The notes beneath the pieces are model-generated. The model was not told the origin of the DNA. It did no database searches and saw only the letters and a list, made by a program, of their open reading frames with translations. From Gemmatimonadaceae bacterium (GTDB taxonomy: Bacteria; Gemmatimonadota; Gemmatimonadetes; Gemmatimonadales; Gemmatimonadaceae): a stretch of 64,000 bases of DNA. The position numbers and the translations under genes were made by a program. Positions 37,022-46,538 of the stretch are shown piece by piece. The first letter of the stretch is position 1. Each line of letters opens with the position of its first letter. The stretch is taken from positions 2,697,192-2,761,191 of the forward strand of contig JAHBVT010000001.1 of the NCBI GenBank assembly GCA_019637355.1, given 5' to 3'.

Positions 37022-40000
37022 GCCACGCCCTCGGTGCGCCGGGCCTTCCAGCGCTCCATCATCGTGTACGCCACCGGCAGCAGGAAGAACGTCACGAACT
37101 GGGCCGAGATCGCGCCTCCGATCACGGCGGCGGCCAGCGGCTGGTAGAGCGCGCCGCCCTGGCCGAGCCCGAGCAGCAGCGGCAGCACGCCGAGGATGGT
37201 CGTCAGCGTCGTCATCGTCACGGCACGCAGGCGCTGGCGGCCGCCGGCCAGCACGGCCTGCTCCAGCGGATAGCCCTTCTCCTGGAACTTCATAATCGCG
37301 GCGATCTTCACGACGGCGTCGTTGTCGGCGACGCCGATCATCACCACGATGCCGATCAACGACACCACGTTGATGCTCTGCCCCGTCATCCAGAGCAGGG
37401 CGAGCCCGCCGGCCGCGGCGAGTGGCACGGTGGTCATCACGACCAGCGGCGTGGTGAACGAGGCGAACTCGCCCGCCAGCACCAAGAACACCAGCGCCGC
37501 GGCGAGCAGCGCCACGAGGTATAGCTGCTCCGTCGTACGCCGCTGCTCCACATCCGCACCGGTGATCTCCCACGTAAGGCCCGCCGGCGGGTTCAGCTCG
37601 GCGAGCTGCCGCTCCACGTCGCGCGACGCGCGGGCCGTGCCGCCGTCGGTGATCAGCCCCTCGACGATGCTCACCGGGCGCTGGTTCACGCGCACGACTT
37701 CGATCGGCGCGCGTACCTCGCGCCAGGTCACCAACTGGCTGAGCGGCACGCCGTTCACGGGTGTCGCCAACGCCACCTGGAGGTCCTCGTTGGCATTGCC
37801 GGCAAAGCGCACGCGGATCGGCGTGCGTCGGTCGGTCTCGCGCAGCTCGCTGGCGTCCACGCCACCGAGCCCGCCCTGCAATGCCCGCAGCACGGTCTGC
37901 ACCGGGATGCCGCGCTCGGCCAGGCGCGTGCGCTCCAGCGCGACTTCGATCTGCGGCTGCGTGGTGCTGTTGGCGCTGCGCACGTCCGCCAGCGAGGCCA
38001 GCGTCAACAGCCGCAGGCGCACGGAATCCGCCCAGGCCTGGCTCTCCGGTAGCGTGCGCGCGCTGACCTCCACGCGCACGAGGCGGCCTTCGCGGCCGAT
38101 CAACGATCCGAACTCCGACTGCCCGGCCAGGTCGAGGGCCAGCATCCCGCCCTCGGCAAGATCGGGCACGCCCTCGCGCAGTCGGTCGGCGAGCTGCGCG
38201 GCGTCGACGCCGTCGTCCACGGGAATGAGCAGTTGCGCCGTCGCGGACGTGCCCGGCTCGGCGCCGGCGAGAATCTCCTCGTCGGTGGCGATGCCGATGC
38301 GCGAGTACACGCCCCGCGCGCCCAACGACGCGGCCAACGCCTCGATGCGGCCCACCTGGCGCGTCGTCTCCTCGATCGACGTGCCCTCCGGCAACTGCAC
38401 CGCCGCGACGATGATGCCTTCGTCCACCTGGGGCAGGATCTCCTTCGGCATCCGCAGCAGCGCGATCCCGAGGAACACCATCAGCGCCACGCCCGAGCCG
38501 AGGATGACACGCGGATGCCGTAGCGACCACTCCATTCCGTGCTCATAGACGTCGGCGAGGCGCTCGCCGAAGGCCACGAGCTTGGCCTCGCGCGGCCCCG
38601 GCTCACGGTCCGCCCGCAGCCGCGCCTGGGCGATCCGCTGCCGACGGCCGATGATCATCACCGGCAGCAGCGTCATCGCGAGCACCAGCGACCCGCCGAC
38701 GGAGAGCACCACCGCCAGCGAGAGATCGCGGAAGAGGGCGGCGGCGAGCCCCTTCACGAAGATGATCGGCCCGAACACCAGCATCGTCGTGAGCGTGCCG
38801 GCCAGCAGGGGCCCCGCCACCTCATCCGTCGCTTCGATCGCGGCATCGTCCAACGGGAGGTCCGTCTCGCCGAACTTCCGGCTCGTGGCGTCGGACACCA
38901 CGATGGCGTTGTCCACGAGGAGCCCGACGCCCAAGGCGAGGCCGCCGAGCGAGAGCACGTTCACCGTGACGCCAAAGAGTTGCAGGAACACCAGCGCCAC
39001 GCCCACCGAGAGCGGCAGCACGATGGCGATCGCCACCGCCGACCGGAAATGGCGCAGGAAGATGAAGATCATCCCGAGCGCGAGGACGCCGCCGACGATG
39101 ATCTCCTGCGCAAGGTTCGACAGCGCGCCGACGACGAAATCAGCCTGCGCCGCCACGACGTGCATCCGGATCTCGGGGAACTCGCCCTGCAGCAGGTCGA
39201 TGACTTCCATCATCTGCCGCGTGACCGCCACCGTGTTCGAGCCGGCATCCTTGTAGACCACCAGACCCACCGCCGCGCCGCCATCGAGCCGCGTCAGCGT
39301 GCGGGGCTCGGCCAGGCCGCTCGTCACGGTCGCAATGTCGCGGAGGCGTAGGTTGGCGCTGGCGGGCCCCACCGGCGTCTCGGCGATCTCATCGAGTGCG
39401 CGGAACTCCGTGAGGGCTCGCACCGAGAAGCGGAACTGCCCGCGCCGGATCGTGCCGCCGGCGCCGTTGGCGTTGGCCGACTGCACCGCGTTGGCCACGT
39501 CGTTGGTGGAGATGCCCAGCGCGCGCATCCGCTCGGGGTCCACCTCGATCTTGATCTCGTCTTCCGGTGCACCCACCACGGCCACGCTGGCCACGCCACC
39601 GATCTGCTCCAGGCGCCGCGCGTGCACGTCGTTGGCCGTCCGTCCGAGCAAGCGCAGGTCGTTGAGCCCCGTCAGGCCGATGACGGCGATCGGACGTTCG
39701 CCCGGGTCGGAGGTGAGCAGCGTCGGACGCGCCGCGCCTTCGGGCAAGCGCGCGCGCACTTGGTCGAGTCGCTCGCGCACGGTCAGGATCGTCGACGGCA
39801 TATCCGTGCCCCACGCAAAACGCAGCGTGGTCACGGCCTCGCCGTTGCGACTCACCGACCGCAGCTCCACGAGGCCCGGCGTGGCCGCCACCTGCGCCTC
39901 GATCGGCTCGGCCACGAAGCGCGACACTTCCTCGGCCGCTGCACCGGTGTAGGTCGTGCGTACCGTCAGCACGGGGAGCGTCACGTCGGGCAGCAGCGTC

Positions 40001-40101
40001 ACCGGCAGGCGCGTCAGCGACACGCTGCCGAGCAGGACGATGGCCAAGGTCGCGGCCACCGTCGTCACGGGACGACGGACGGCGTAGGCAGTGAGCGACA
40101 T
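37018..40101 (-). CDS. RND efflux pump subunit A (AcrB/MdtB-like)
   Basis: A 1027-residue inner-membrane proton/substrate antiporter. It starts MSLTAYAVRRPVTTVAATLA as is usual for the first helix, has two periplasmic porter domains and keeps the proton-relay Asp in GLLVDNAIVVSD near residue 397. Helix 10 has GVADNDAVVKIAAIMKFQEKG, close to heavy-metal/multidrug types. It follows the adaptor gene by 12 bases and overlaps the second pump gene by four. The three genes form a tripartite efflux operon that would also need a TolC-like outer-membrane channel, not found in the window. Substrates are unknown. Confidence 0.94.
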   Translation of the reverse strand: MSLTAYAVRRPVTTVAATLAIVLLGSVSLTRLPVTLLPDVTLPVLTVRTTYTGAAAEEVSRFVAEPIEAQVAATPGLVELRSVSRNGEAVTTLRFAWGTDMPSTILTVRERLDQVRARLPEGAARPTLLTSDPGERPIAVIGLTGLNDLRLLGRTANDVHARRLEQIGGVASVAVVGAPEDEIKIEVDPERMRALGISTNDVANAVQSANANGAGGTIRRGQFRFSVRALTEFRALDEIAETPVGPASANLRLRDIATVTSGLAEPRTLTRLDGGAAVGLVVYKDAGSNTVAVTRQMMEVIDLLQGEFPEIRMHVVAAQADFVVGALSNLAQEIIVGGVLALGMIFIFLRHFRSAVAIAIVLPLSVGVALVFLQLFGVTVNVLSLGGLALGVGLLVDNAIVVSDATSRKFGETDLPLDDAAIEATDEVAGPLLAGTLTTMLVFGPIIFVKGLAAALFRDLSLAVVLSVGGSLVLAMTLLPVMIIGRRQRIAQARLRADREPGPREAKLVAFGERLADVYEHGMEWSLRHPRVILGSGVALMVFLGIALLRMPKEILPQVDEGIIVAAVQLPEGTSIEETTRQVGRIEALAASLGARGVYSRIGIATDEEILAGAEPGTSATAQLLIPVDDGVDAAQLADRLREGVPDLAEGGMLALDLAGQSEFGSLIGREGRLVRVEVSARTLPESQAWADSVRLRLLTLASLADVRSANSTTQPQIEVALERTRLAERGIPVQTVLRALQGGLGGVDASELRETDRRTPIRVRFAGNANEDLQVALATPVNGVPLSQLVTWREVRAPIEVVRVNQRPVSIVEGLITDGGTARASRDVERQLAELNPPAGLTWEITGADVEQRRTTEQLYLVALLAAALVFLVLAGEFASFTTPLVVMTTVPLAAAGGLALLWMTGQSINVVSLIGIVVMIGVADNDAVVKIAAIMKFQEKGYPLEQAVLAGGRQRLRAVTMTTLTTILGVLPLLLGLGQGGALYQPLAAAVIGGAISAQFVTFFLLPVAYTMMERWKARRTEGVA

Positions 40102-40113
40102 CGCGCGGCCGGC

Positions 40114-41253
40114 TTAGGGGTTCCGCTCGCGCGGCGCTACCGCACGGACGGGCGCATCGTGCGTCAGCGTCAGGTGCCCTTCGATGATCACTTGGTCGCC
40201 GGGGTTCACGGGGATGATGCCGCTGCTCGAGTCCGGCAGGATCTCCGTCACCTGCCCGTTGCTTCGCCCAGGCAGCACGTAGGTCCACTGCGCGCGGCCG
40301 CCCCGCACCACGAACACCAGCGGGCGCCCGTCGCGTTCGATGATGGCGCGCGCCGGCACCAAGCGGCGATTGCTCAGGCGCTGCGCCTCGAGCCGCACGT
40401 CGGCGTACATCCCGGGCCGCAGGGCCGAGCCGCCGGACGCGCGCACGAAGGCGCGGCCTGCGCGCGTGGTGCTGTCCACCATCGGCAGGATCGCCGAGAC
40501 GCGGCCGGGAATGGCCTGGCCCGGCACGGCGGCGCTCGTGATCACCGCCTCGCCGCCGACGCGGATCAGCGGCAGGTCGTGCTCGAGCACGGCGGCCTCG
40601 ATGCGCAGGCTCTCAAGGTCCACCAGCGCGGCAAGGTCCTGGCCGGCATTGACGCGGTCGCCCACGACGGTGCTGATGCGGTCCACCGTGCCGTTGAACG
40701 GCGCGTAGATAGTGGAGCGCTCGCGGGCGAGCTTGGCGCGGTCGAGGCGCACCCGCGCCGCGGCCAGGCCGGAGCGGATCACGAAGGCATCGAGGCGCAC
40801 CTGCGAGGGCATCACGCCCGTCGCGGCTGAATCAGGCCGGTAGAGGTCTTCATACCGCTGCGTGGCCTCCCTGAGCGCAACTTCCGCTTCGGCGAGGTCG
40901 ATCTCGAACGGTCGCGCATCGAGTTCGACAATCGGCTGGCCGCGGCGCACGCGGTCGCCCGGGCGCACCAGCACGCGAGCCACCGTCCCCGCGACTTCCG
41001 TGCGGATGCGGCCCTCGCTCTCGGAGCGCACCTGCCCCGTGGTATTGATGGAGAGCACGAGGTCGCCGTCGGTGACTTCCGTGGCCACGACGGGCAGCGA
41101 GACCGTGCTACCGCCCGACGAACCGGCGGAATCCGAGGCGGTCGAACCGTCTTCGGCGGCGGCGTCCGTGGCGGCATCGCTGGACTTGAGCTTGTCGCAG
41201 GCCCCAAGGGCGGCCGCGGCGAGGAGGATCAATGAGAGACGGCGCATCGACAT
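40114..41253 (-). CDS. RND periplasmic adaptor lipoprotein (membrane fusion protein)
   Basis: A 379-residue HlyD/AcrA-like adaptor linking the RND pump to an outer-membrane channel. The lipobox is in LGACDK. The lipoyl half-motifs GTVARVLVRPGDRVRRGQPI and STIYAPFNGTVDRI flank a short helical hairpin. Beta-barrel and membrane-proximal domains follow. A Ser/Asp-rich linker (residues about 22-48) follows the lipid anchor. Two in-frame ATGs lie 6 bases apart (41253 and 41247). It is the first gene of the efflux operon. Confidence 0.93.
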   Translation of the reverse strand: MSMRRLSLILLAAAALGACDKLKSSDAATDAAAEDGSTASDSAGSSGGSTVSLPVVATEVTDGDLVLSINTTGQVRSESEGRIRTEVAGTVARVLVRPGDRVRRGQPIVELDARPFEIDLAEAEVALREATQRYEDLYRPDSAATGVMPSQVRLDAFVIRSGLAAARVRLDRAKLARERSTIYAPFNGTVDRISTVVGDRVNAGQDLAALVDLESLRIEAAVLEHDLPLIRVGGEAVITSAAVPGQAIPGRVSAILPMVDSTTRAGRAFVRASGGSALRPGMYADVRLEAQRLSNRRLVPARAIIERDGRPLVFVVRGGRAQWTYVLPGRSNGQVTEILPDSSSGIIPVNPGDQVIIEGHLTLTHDAPVRAVAPRERNP

Positions 41254-41332
41254 CTGGCTGGGCGTTCGTGGGAAGGTGTCGGGTGTTTGACCCCCGTCGC
41301 TATCAGAGGGTTGCCCGCGGTAGCGATTCAGT

Positions 41333-42487
41333 TCACTTGCGCACGCGCATCCGGGCGATGACCAGCCCACCCGAATCTTCATCATCCAGCGGGACTAGCA
41401 ACTCGCCGTTGGGCAGCAGCCCCACGGGAAGGTAGAGCCCGCGGACGGACCCTGCATACGCCCCGTCGCTGCCGAAGACATCCAGCACCGGCGGCTTCTC
41501 GTTGGCCACTGAACGCTGCACCCACATCGTCGCATCGGCGAGCAGCGCGACGCCGTGCACCTCGAGCATCACCGGAGCGAATCCCACGGTCTGCAGCAGC
41601 TCGTCCAGCGGCACCGTACACTCGCCGCCCCCGAAGCGAATCTTGAGCCCCTCCGGATACATCCGCTGCAGGTCCGCGACGGTCGGCGCGCGCTGGGGGA
41701 GATCGCGGCGGATGCTGGCGATGAGCCGCGAGCCTTCGAAGAGCTGCAGGCGGTAGTCCGGGCCCAGCGTAGCCAGCATCCGCGCCCCGCTATGCGTCCA
41801 GATGATGCGGGGCGAGAAGAAGGCCGGCATCGCGAAGCCCAGGCGCCCGCCGCAGGCCTGCATCATCTTCGGCCGCCCCTCGTTCACCTCGAACAGCGGG
41901 GCCGAGCCCAGCGTGTCGAGATACAGCATCGTGCGCGATCCGGTGGAGTCGAACGCCGAGCTCTCCACCCACGCGCCGCCGCTGCGGAAGGCCAGTCCCT
42001 GCACGCGGTCGAGCGCCCCGCGGCGCGGCAGGTCTTGGATGGGCTCCAAATCCGGCCCCCAGCGCACGATGGCGTTGCGGCCGAGGTCGAGCACCGCGAC
42101 GGAATCGCCTTGTTGCAGCAACTGGTACGCGAACTCCATCTCCCCCGGCGCGCCGCCCTTGCGGCCGAAGCTGCGCTCGTAGCGCCCGTCTCGCCCGAAG
42201 CGCCGGATGGCCGGTTCGTTCTCGAGCACATACGTGCGGCCCGCACGGTCGGTCAGCACGACCCGCCGCGACACGCCCGTAAACAGCCAGGGTTCACCGA
42301 GCGAGTCGGTGAGCAGGCCGAGAGTGTCGAAGCGCCACGCGAGCTCGGCATCCGGGCCAGTGGAGGTGATGATCTTCACGCCGGCCGAGTCGCTGCGGAT
42401 GACGTTGGCGGCGGCTGGCGTGCCGCGGTCGCAGCCCATCACCGCGAGCAGCAGCAGGCCCGCCGCTGAGATTGGGGGGAATCGCAT
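41333..42487 (-). CDS. Six-bladed beta-propeller lipoprotein (propeller 2)
   Basis: A 384-residue exported protein with a lipobox (AVMGCDRG). Blades are recognisable as RVVLTDRAGRTYVLEN, the loop SFGRKGGAPGEMEF, and SVAVLDLGRNAIVRWGPD. The late Cys in GGGECTVPLDE may pair with CGGRLGF. It ends near LVIARMRVRK rather than with the KDEDDL motif of propellers 3 and 6. It lies 79 bases upstream of the efflux adaptor on the same strand. Function is unknown. Confidence 0.72.
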   Translation of the reverse strand: MRFPPISAAGLLLLAVMGCDRGTPAAANVIRSDSAGVKIITSTGPDAELAWRFDTLGLLTDSLGEPWLFTGVSRRVVLTDRAGRTYVLENEPAIRRFGRDGRYERSFGRKGGAPGEMEFAYQLLQQGDSVAVLDLGRNAIVRWGPDLEPIQDLPRRGALDRVQGLAFRSGGAWVESSAFDSTGSRTMLYLDTLGSAPLFEVNEGRPKMMQACGGRLGFAMPAFFSPRIIWTHSGARMLATLGPDYRLQLFEGSRLIASIRRDLPQRAPTVADLQRMYPEGLKIRFGGGECTVPLDELLQTVGFAPVMLEVHGVALLADATMWVQRSVANEKPPVLDVFGSDGAYAGSVRGLYLPVGLLPNGELLVPLDDEDSGGLVIARMRVRK

Positions 42488-42573
42488 CGGCCCTATTTGC
42501 AGTTGGGGGTTGAGCGGGTCAACCCAGTTCACCAAACCCTAATGAAAGTGGGGACGAGCACCGAGCCCGCCCC

Positions 42574-42594
42574 CACCGTCTTCCGTCCTCCGTC
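42574..42594. repeat. GACGGAN heptads after propeller 3
   Basis: Read on the minus strand, GACGGAG, GACGGAA and GACGGTG begin 6 bases after the stop of propeller 3. No inverted arm is seen here. The order matches the arrays after aspA and lpdA in the first units. Confidence 0.65.
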
Positions 42595-42600
42595 TTGCCC

Positions 42601-43992
42601 TCAGTTCCCTCGCAACGGAATCTCCCCCGCCGCGTGGCGCTGCAGATACACCAGGTCGTCCTCGTCCTTGCGCACGGTATAGATCGTGTTCTGTCCGAAC
42701 CCGACCAGCGTGAGCCCTTCAGGAATGCGCACCTGGAAGGCCACCGCGCCCTGCGCGTTGATCACGTCGTAGAGCGTCCCGCGGGCCTGCGCGTTCTCGG
42801 TCCGGCGCACCCAGAGCTCTCCGTTCGGGCGGGCCAGCACACTGGCCAGGCCCGGACGGAACGCCGGCTTGGTCGCCGGCCAATCGGTGAGCGGCTCCAG
42901 CGGCGGCGCGTTCGCACCCGGACCCATCTGGGCCGAGCGGGAGATCTGCCCATTGTTGTTCGAGACCAGCATACTCATCTGGTTGGCGCGCGCCGCGTTG
43001 CGCAAGCCTTCCTCGTAGCGGATCTCGGCAGCGTTCATCCGCACCGGCGTGTAGGCAATCGGCGCGCCGGCTTGGCGCGTACCATTGGGCAGGATGAAGT
43101 CCACGCGATAGTCGGTGCCCCGCACGATCGCCACGCGCCCGTCCGGGAACACCGTCCATTCGTCGCGCGGGGTCAGCGGGTTCGCCGCGCCAATCATCAT
43201 CCGCATATTGCCCTGCCCGCCGCTCATCTGCGTGTTTCCGCGGGCGAGCTTCACGTAGGCCAGCGTGTCGAGACGCCGCGTGCCGCGGTCAAAGCGCACG
43301 AGCGCCGCCGAGTCGGCCTGCTGCGGCCGGCCGTCGGCGTCGAAGCTGATGCCCATCGCTTCGCCGTAGAGGCGACCCTGTGCGTCCGAAGCGCGCGCCA
43401 CGAGTCCGGCGCCCAGCATCATCATTCCGGGCCCTGGACCGCCGGGACGCGCAGCGCCTTGGCCAGCCGGCGCGCCTGGACGCGCAGCGCCTTGGCCACC
43501 CGGAGCGCCGGGGCGTGCCGCGCCCTGGCCGCCACCCGCTGCGCCCGGCCGCACCACCTGACCGCCCGCCGGCGGACCGCCACCCAGCCCCGCCTGCGCC
43601 ACCGGGTCGGCCTCGGTGCGGAACGTGTTCACCGGCCGCCCGTCCGGCCCGATGACGAGGTAGCGCGAATTCACCGCGTCGTAGAGCAAGGTCGTGTCGC
43701 CCGGCGCAGCATACAGCCGCATCGGCAAACCGAATTCCTGCGGGCCGCTGCCTTCACGGCCAATCTTGGTCGCCGAACCGCGGCGCATATCGACAAGGCT
43801 TACGACCTTGTCCCGCGGGTCGGCTACGACGAGCCGTCCGTCGCGGAGCTCGCGGATGGAGCCGATGCCCAACTGGCTGAACGGCTCCTCATACTCGGCT
43901 TCCGGCGCCGGCAGCGTACGCGGCGCCTGTTGCGCGGCCAGCGGCATCGCCGCCACGGCGAGGGTCACGGTGGCAATCGCTCGAATCGACAT
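42601..43992 (-). CDS. Secreted six-bladed beta-propeller protein with collagen-like insert (propeller 3)
   Basis: A 463-residue exported protein, signal peptide ending near PLAAQQ. Blade features are REL-RDGRLVVADPRDKVVSL, the loop GREGSGPQEFGLP, and the C-terminal GFGQNTIYTVRKDEDDLVYL. Residues about 140-195 are a Gly/Pro/Ala insert with an 11-residue repeat (GAARPGAPxGQ), followed by a Met-rich stretch (GPGMMMLGAG). The insert falls between two blades and makes this the longest propeller here. Propeller 6 is its closest relative in the window. Confidence 0.75.
   Translation of the reverse strand: MSIRAIATVTLAVAAMPLAAQQAPRTLPAPEAEYEEPFSQLGIGSIRELRDGRLVVADPRDKVVSLVDMRRGSATKIGREGSGPQEFGLPMRLYAAPGDTTLLYDAVNSRYLVIGPDGRPVNTFRTEADPVAQAGLGGGPPAGGQVVRPGAAGGGQGAARPGAPGGQGAARPGAPAGQGAARPGGPGPGMMMLGAGLVARASDAQGRLYGEAMGISFDADGRPQQADSAALVRFDRGTRRLDTLAYVKLARGNTQMSGGQGNMRMMIGAANPLTPRDEWTVFPDGRVAIVRGTDYRVDFILPNGTRQAGAPIAYTPVRMNAAEIRYEEGLRNAARANQMSMLVSNNNGQISRSAQMGPGANAPPLEPLTDWPATKPAFRPGLASVLARPNGELWVRRTENAQARGTLYDVINAQGAVAFQVRIPEGLTLVGFGQNTIYTVRKDEDDLVYLQRHAAGEIPLRGN
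43445..43543. repeat. 33-base tandem repeat in propeller 3
   Basis: Two near-identical 33-base units (43445-43477 and 43478-43510) and a diverged third encode an 11-residue Gly-Ala-Ala-Arg-Pro unit on the minus strand. In-frame length variation is expected. Confidence 0.75.
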
Positions 43993-44111
43993 CTTCGTTC
44001 TCGGAGCTAAGGGTTTCTCCCGCCGGCTTGCGATGCGTGGCGGGACCTCAATTTGTCACCGCCGGCTGCCCGGGGGTTTCCCCGCGCCCCGCCGGGTGGC
44101 GCGGGCCCGCC

Positions 44112-45329
44112 TCACTCGTACCGCAGGGCCTCAATCGGGTCCAAGGCGGCCGCGCGACGCGCCGGGAGGACCCCGAACGTAATCCCGATGGCCGCGCTGA
44201 ACCCCACCGCCAGCAGCACGGACCCCGGCGTCACTTCCATCGGCCATCCGTTGAGCCGCCCGAGCAGCATCGCCGCGCCGTACCCCGCCGCGACGCCGAC
44301 CACGCCGCCGATCAGGCAGAGCACCATCGCTTCGAGCAGGAACTGCGCGAGCACGTTGCGCTTCGTCGCGCCCAGCGCCTTCCGCACGCCGATTTCCTTG
44401 GTGCGCTCCGTGACCGACACCAGCATAATGTTCATTATCCCGATGCCGCCGACGAGCAACGACACGGCGGCGATGCCGGCGAGCAACCAGGTCAGCGTGG
44501 CGCTCGCCTCGGCGCGCGCCGCCAGGAACTGCGAATTGTCCTGGATGCGGAAGTCGTTGCTCTGCTCGGGCCGCAGGCGGTGCGCGCTGCGCAGTGCCGC
44601 CTCGATGTCGAGCACGCCCGACATCATCCGCTCGGCATCGACGAGCTTTACATTGATGCGCGCGATACGCTCCGTCCCGAAGATGCGGAACTGGCCGGTG
44701 CTCAGCGGAATGAACACCGATTCGTTCGGGTCGTCGCGTCCGCCTTGGGCCGAGGGGTCGAGGACGCCTATCACTTCGAAGTTGATGCCGCGCACCTGGA
44801 TCTGCTGGCCGACGAGGTCCACCGCCTCGACGTCCTCCACCCGCAGCTCCGCGAGGATCTCGCTGCCGAGGACCGCGACTTGCCGTCGCTGCGCGTGGTC
44901 CCCGGCCGAGAGGAACCGCCCGGCCGCCAACGTATAGCGATCGATCTGTTCCAGCTCCGGCAGCGTCGCGATCACGTCGATGTTGCCGTTCTTGTCGCCG
45001 ATCTGCACCTGCGCCCGGCCGGTCAGGATCGGCGCCACCGCCGCCAGCAAGGGCGCACCGCGCAACGCGTCCGCATCGGCCACGGTCAGGCGCGCGCGCT
45101 CTGCGCTCGCCACACCGTTCGTGTACGACTGCCCCGGCTGGATCGTCAACCGGTCGGTGCCCATCGCGTCGAGCTGCGCCTCAACCGCGGCCTGCGCACC
45201 CGAGCCCAGCGCAATCATCGTGATCACGGCGCCCACACCGATCACGATGCCCAGTGCCGTCAGGAAGGCGCGCGCCTTCGTCGCCCGCAACGACGAAAGC
45301 GCCACCCGGAGGATCTCAATGAACCGCAC
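44112..45329 (-). CDS. MacB-like ABC transporter permease
   Basis: A 405-residue permease with the MacB/FtsX architecture. One N-terminal helix (LTALGIVIGVGAVITMIALG) precedes a large periplasmic domain (about residues 50-280) and three C-terminal helices. The signature ERTKEIGVRKALGATKRNV lies after the second helix, and it ends DPIEALRYE as in the family. It lacks the ATPase domain of full MacB, and no separate ATPase gene lies beside it. It follows the adaptor gene by 3 bases and must use an ATPase encoded elsewhere. Confidence 0.92.
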   Translation of the reverse strand: MRFIEILRVALSSLRATKARAFLTALGIVIGVGAVITMIALGSGAQAAVEAQLDAMGTDRLTIQPGQSYTNGVASAERARLTVADADALRGAPLLAAVAPILTGRAQVQIGDKNGNIDVIATLPELEQIDRYTLAAGRFLSAGDHAQRRQVAVLGSEILAELRVEDVEAVDLVGQQIQVRGINFEVIGVLDPSAQGGRDDPNESVFIPLSTGQFRIFGTERIARINVKLVDAERMMSGVLDIEAALRSAHRLRPEQSNDFRIQDNSQFLAARAEASATLTWLLAGIAAVSLLVGGIGIMNIMLVSVTERTKEIGVRKALGATKRNVLAQFLLEAMVLCLIGGVVGVAAGYGAAMLLGRLNGWPMEVTPGSVLLAVGFSAAIGITFGVLPARRAAALDPIEALRYE

Positions 45330-45332
45330 GGC

Positions 45333-46538
45333 TCAGCCGCCGCCGAAGGGGCCGCCACCGGCGCGGCGCTGCGCCCACTCCTGCCGCCGCGCCTGCTCGC
45401 GCAGCAGTCCCGAGGTCGGCAGGATCAGCACCGTGTCCCCTGGGCTCAGTCCGTCGCGGACCGCGGAGTAGTCATAGTCGGTGAGCCCCGTGGTCACCGG
45501 CACGGCGCGGATGCGCCCACCGTCCCGCGTGAACACCACGAAGGCACCCGCCGGTACGCTGCGTAGCTCCGCTCGCAGGCTGTCCCGCGAGATCCCGAGA
45601 AAGTCCGCCGCCTCGTCGAGCTCCCGCGCGTCGCGCAGCGCCGAGTTCGGCACCGCCACCGCCTCGCGCTCCTCGCCGATCATCACCTCGACCTCCGCAT
45701 TCATCCCCGGCTTGAGCAGCCCCTGGCGGTTCGGGATGCGCACGATCACCGGGAACGTCGTCACGTTCTGGTCCACGATCGCCTCGGCGCCCACGCGCAG
45801 CACTGCGCCGCGGAACGGGCGTTCCGGAAACGACGCCGTCGTCACGGTCACGCCCAGACCCGCGGTGATGCGTCCGATGTCGCGCTCGTCCACCAGCGCC
45901 CGCACCTCGACGGTGTCCAGCGACGCCATCCGCAGCAGCACCGCACCGCCGCCGACGTCACGGCTCGCCGAGGCGATCACGCTGCCCTCGGCGACGGTCA
46001 GCGAGAGCACCACGCCGTCCGAGGGCGCGCGCACCTCCGTCTGCACGTAGGCGATGCGGGCGTCCTCCAACGCACGCACGGCGCGAATGAGGTCGGCCTG
46101 CGATGTGGCAGCCGCGAGGCGCGCCACCTCCACCTCCTCCTCCGTCAGCGCCTGCTCGGCGAAGAGCTGTTCCGCTCGCCGCAGCCGTGACTCGGCGTTC
46201 TGCAGCGAGGCCTGCGCCACCGCCGAGTCCGCCTCGGCTTGCGTCACGGCATTCTGCGGGATGCGCGGATCCACGCGCACCAGCAGTTGGCCGCGACGGA
46301 CGCTCTCGCCTTCCGTCACGTGCACCGCCGTAATCTCGCCCGAGGCCTGGGATTTCACTTCGATCGTCGTCACCGGCGCGACGACGCCCGCTGCGCGCGC
46401 CGAGATCACGATGTCACGCGCGCGGATGACGTCCGTGCGGAGCGGCTCGGCACTCTCGGCCTGTGCGCAGGCGATGCCGGCAAGTCCGGAGACGAGGAGC
46501 GTGGCGATCGGACGCCGCCAAAGATGAACGAGCAGCAT
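45333..46538 (-). CDS. MacA-like periplasmic adaptor
   Basis: A 401-residue HlyD-family adaptor with a signal segment ending at CAQAES, partner of the adjacent MacB-like permease. It shows paired lipoyl half-motifs (GEITAVHVTEGESVRRGQLL and TEVRAPSDGVVLSLTVAEG) around a helical hairpin of about 75 residues, then LKPGMNAEVEVMIGE in the beta-barrel. The C-terminal Gly-rich tail ends GGGPFGGG. The pair would export or move envelope molecules; the substrate might be one of the neighbouring propeller proteins, which is speculation from context. Confidence 0.9.
   Translation of the reverse strand: MLLVHLWRRPIATLLVSGLAGIACAQAESAEPLRTDVIRARDIVISARAAGVVAPVTTIEVKSQASGEITAVHVTEGESVRRGQLLVRVDPRIPQNAVTQAEADSAVAQASLQNAESRLRRAEQLFAEQALTEEEVEVARLAAATSQADLIRAVRALEDARIAYVQTEVRAPSDGVVLSLTVAEGSVIASASRDVGGGAVLLRMASLDTVEVRALVDERDIGRITAGLGVTVTTASFPERPFRGAVLRVGAEAIVDQNVTTFPVIVRIPNRQGLLKPGMNAEVEVMIGEEREAVAVPNSALRDARELDEAADFLGISRDSLRAELRSVPAGAFVVFTRDGGRIRAVPVTTGLTDYDYSAVRDGLSPGDTVLILPTSGLLREQARRQEWAQRRAGGGPFGGG

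Noticed and set aside
33803-37147. A 1114-codon plus-strand open frame opposite the second RND gene
   Set aside because: It is a GC-driven antisense frame; its translation is low-complexity Arg/His/Gln text, while the minus strand encodes a complete RND pump.
37022-38530. Upstream extension of the second RND frame to 1539 codons
   Set aside because: This part is an out-of-frame shadow of the first RND gene. The GTGA overlap at 37018-37021 marks the real start.
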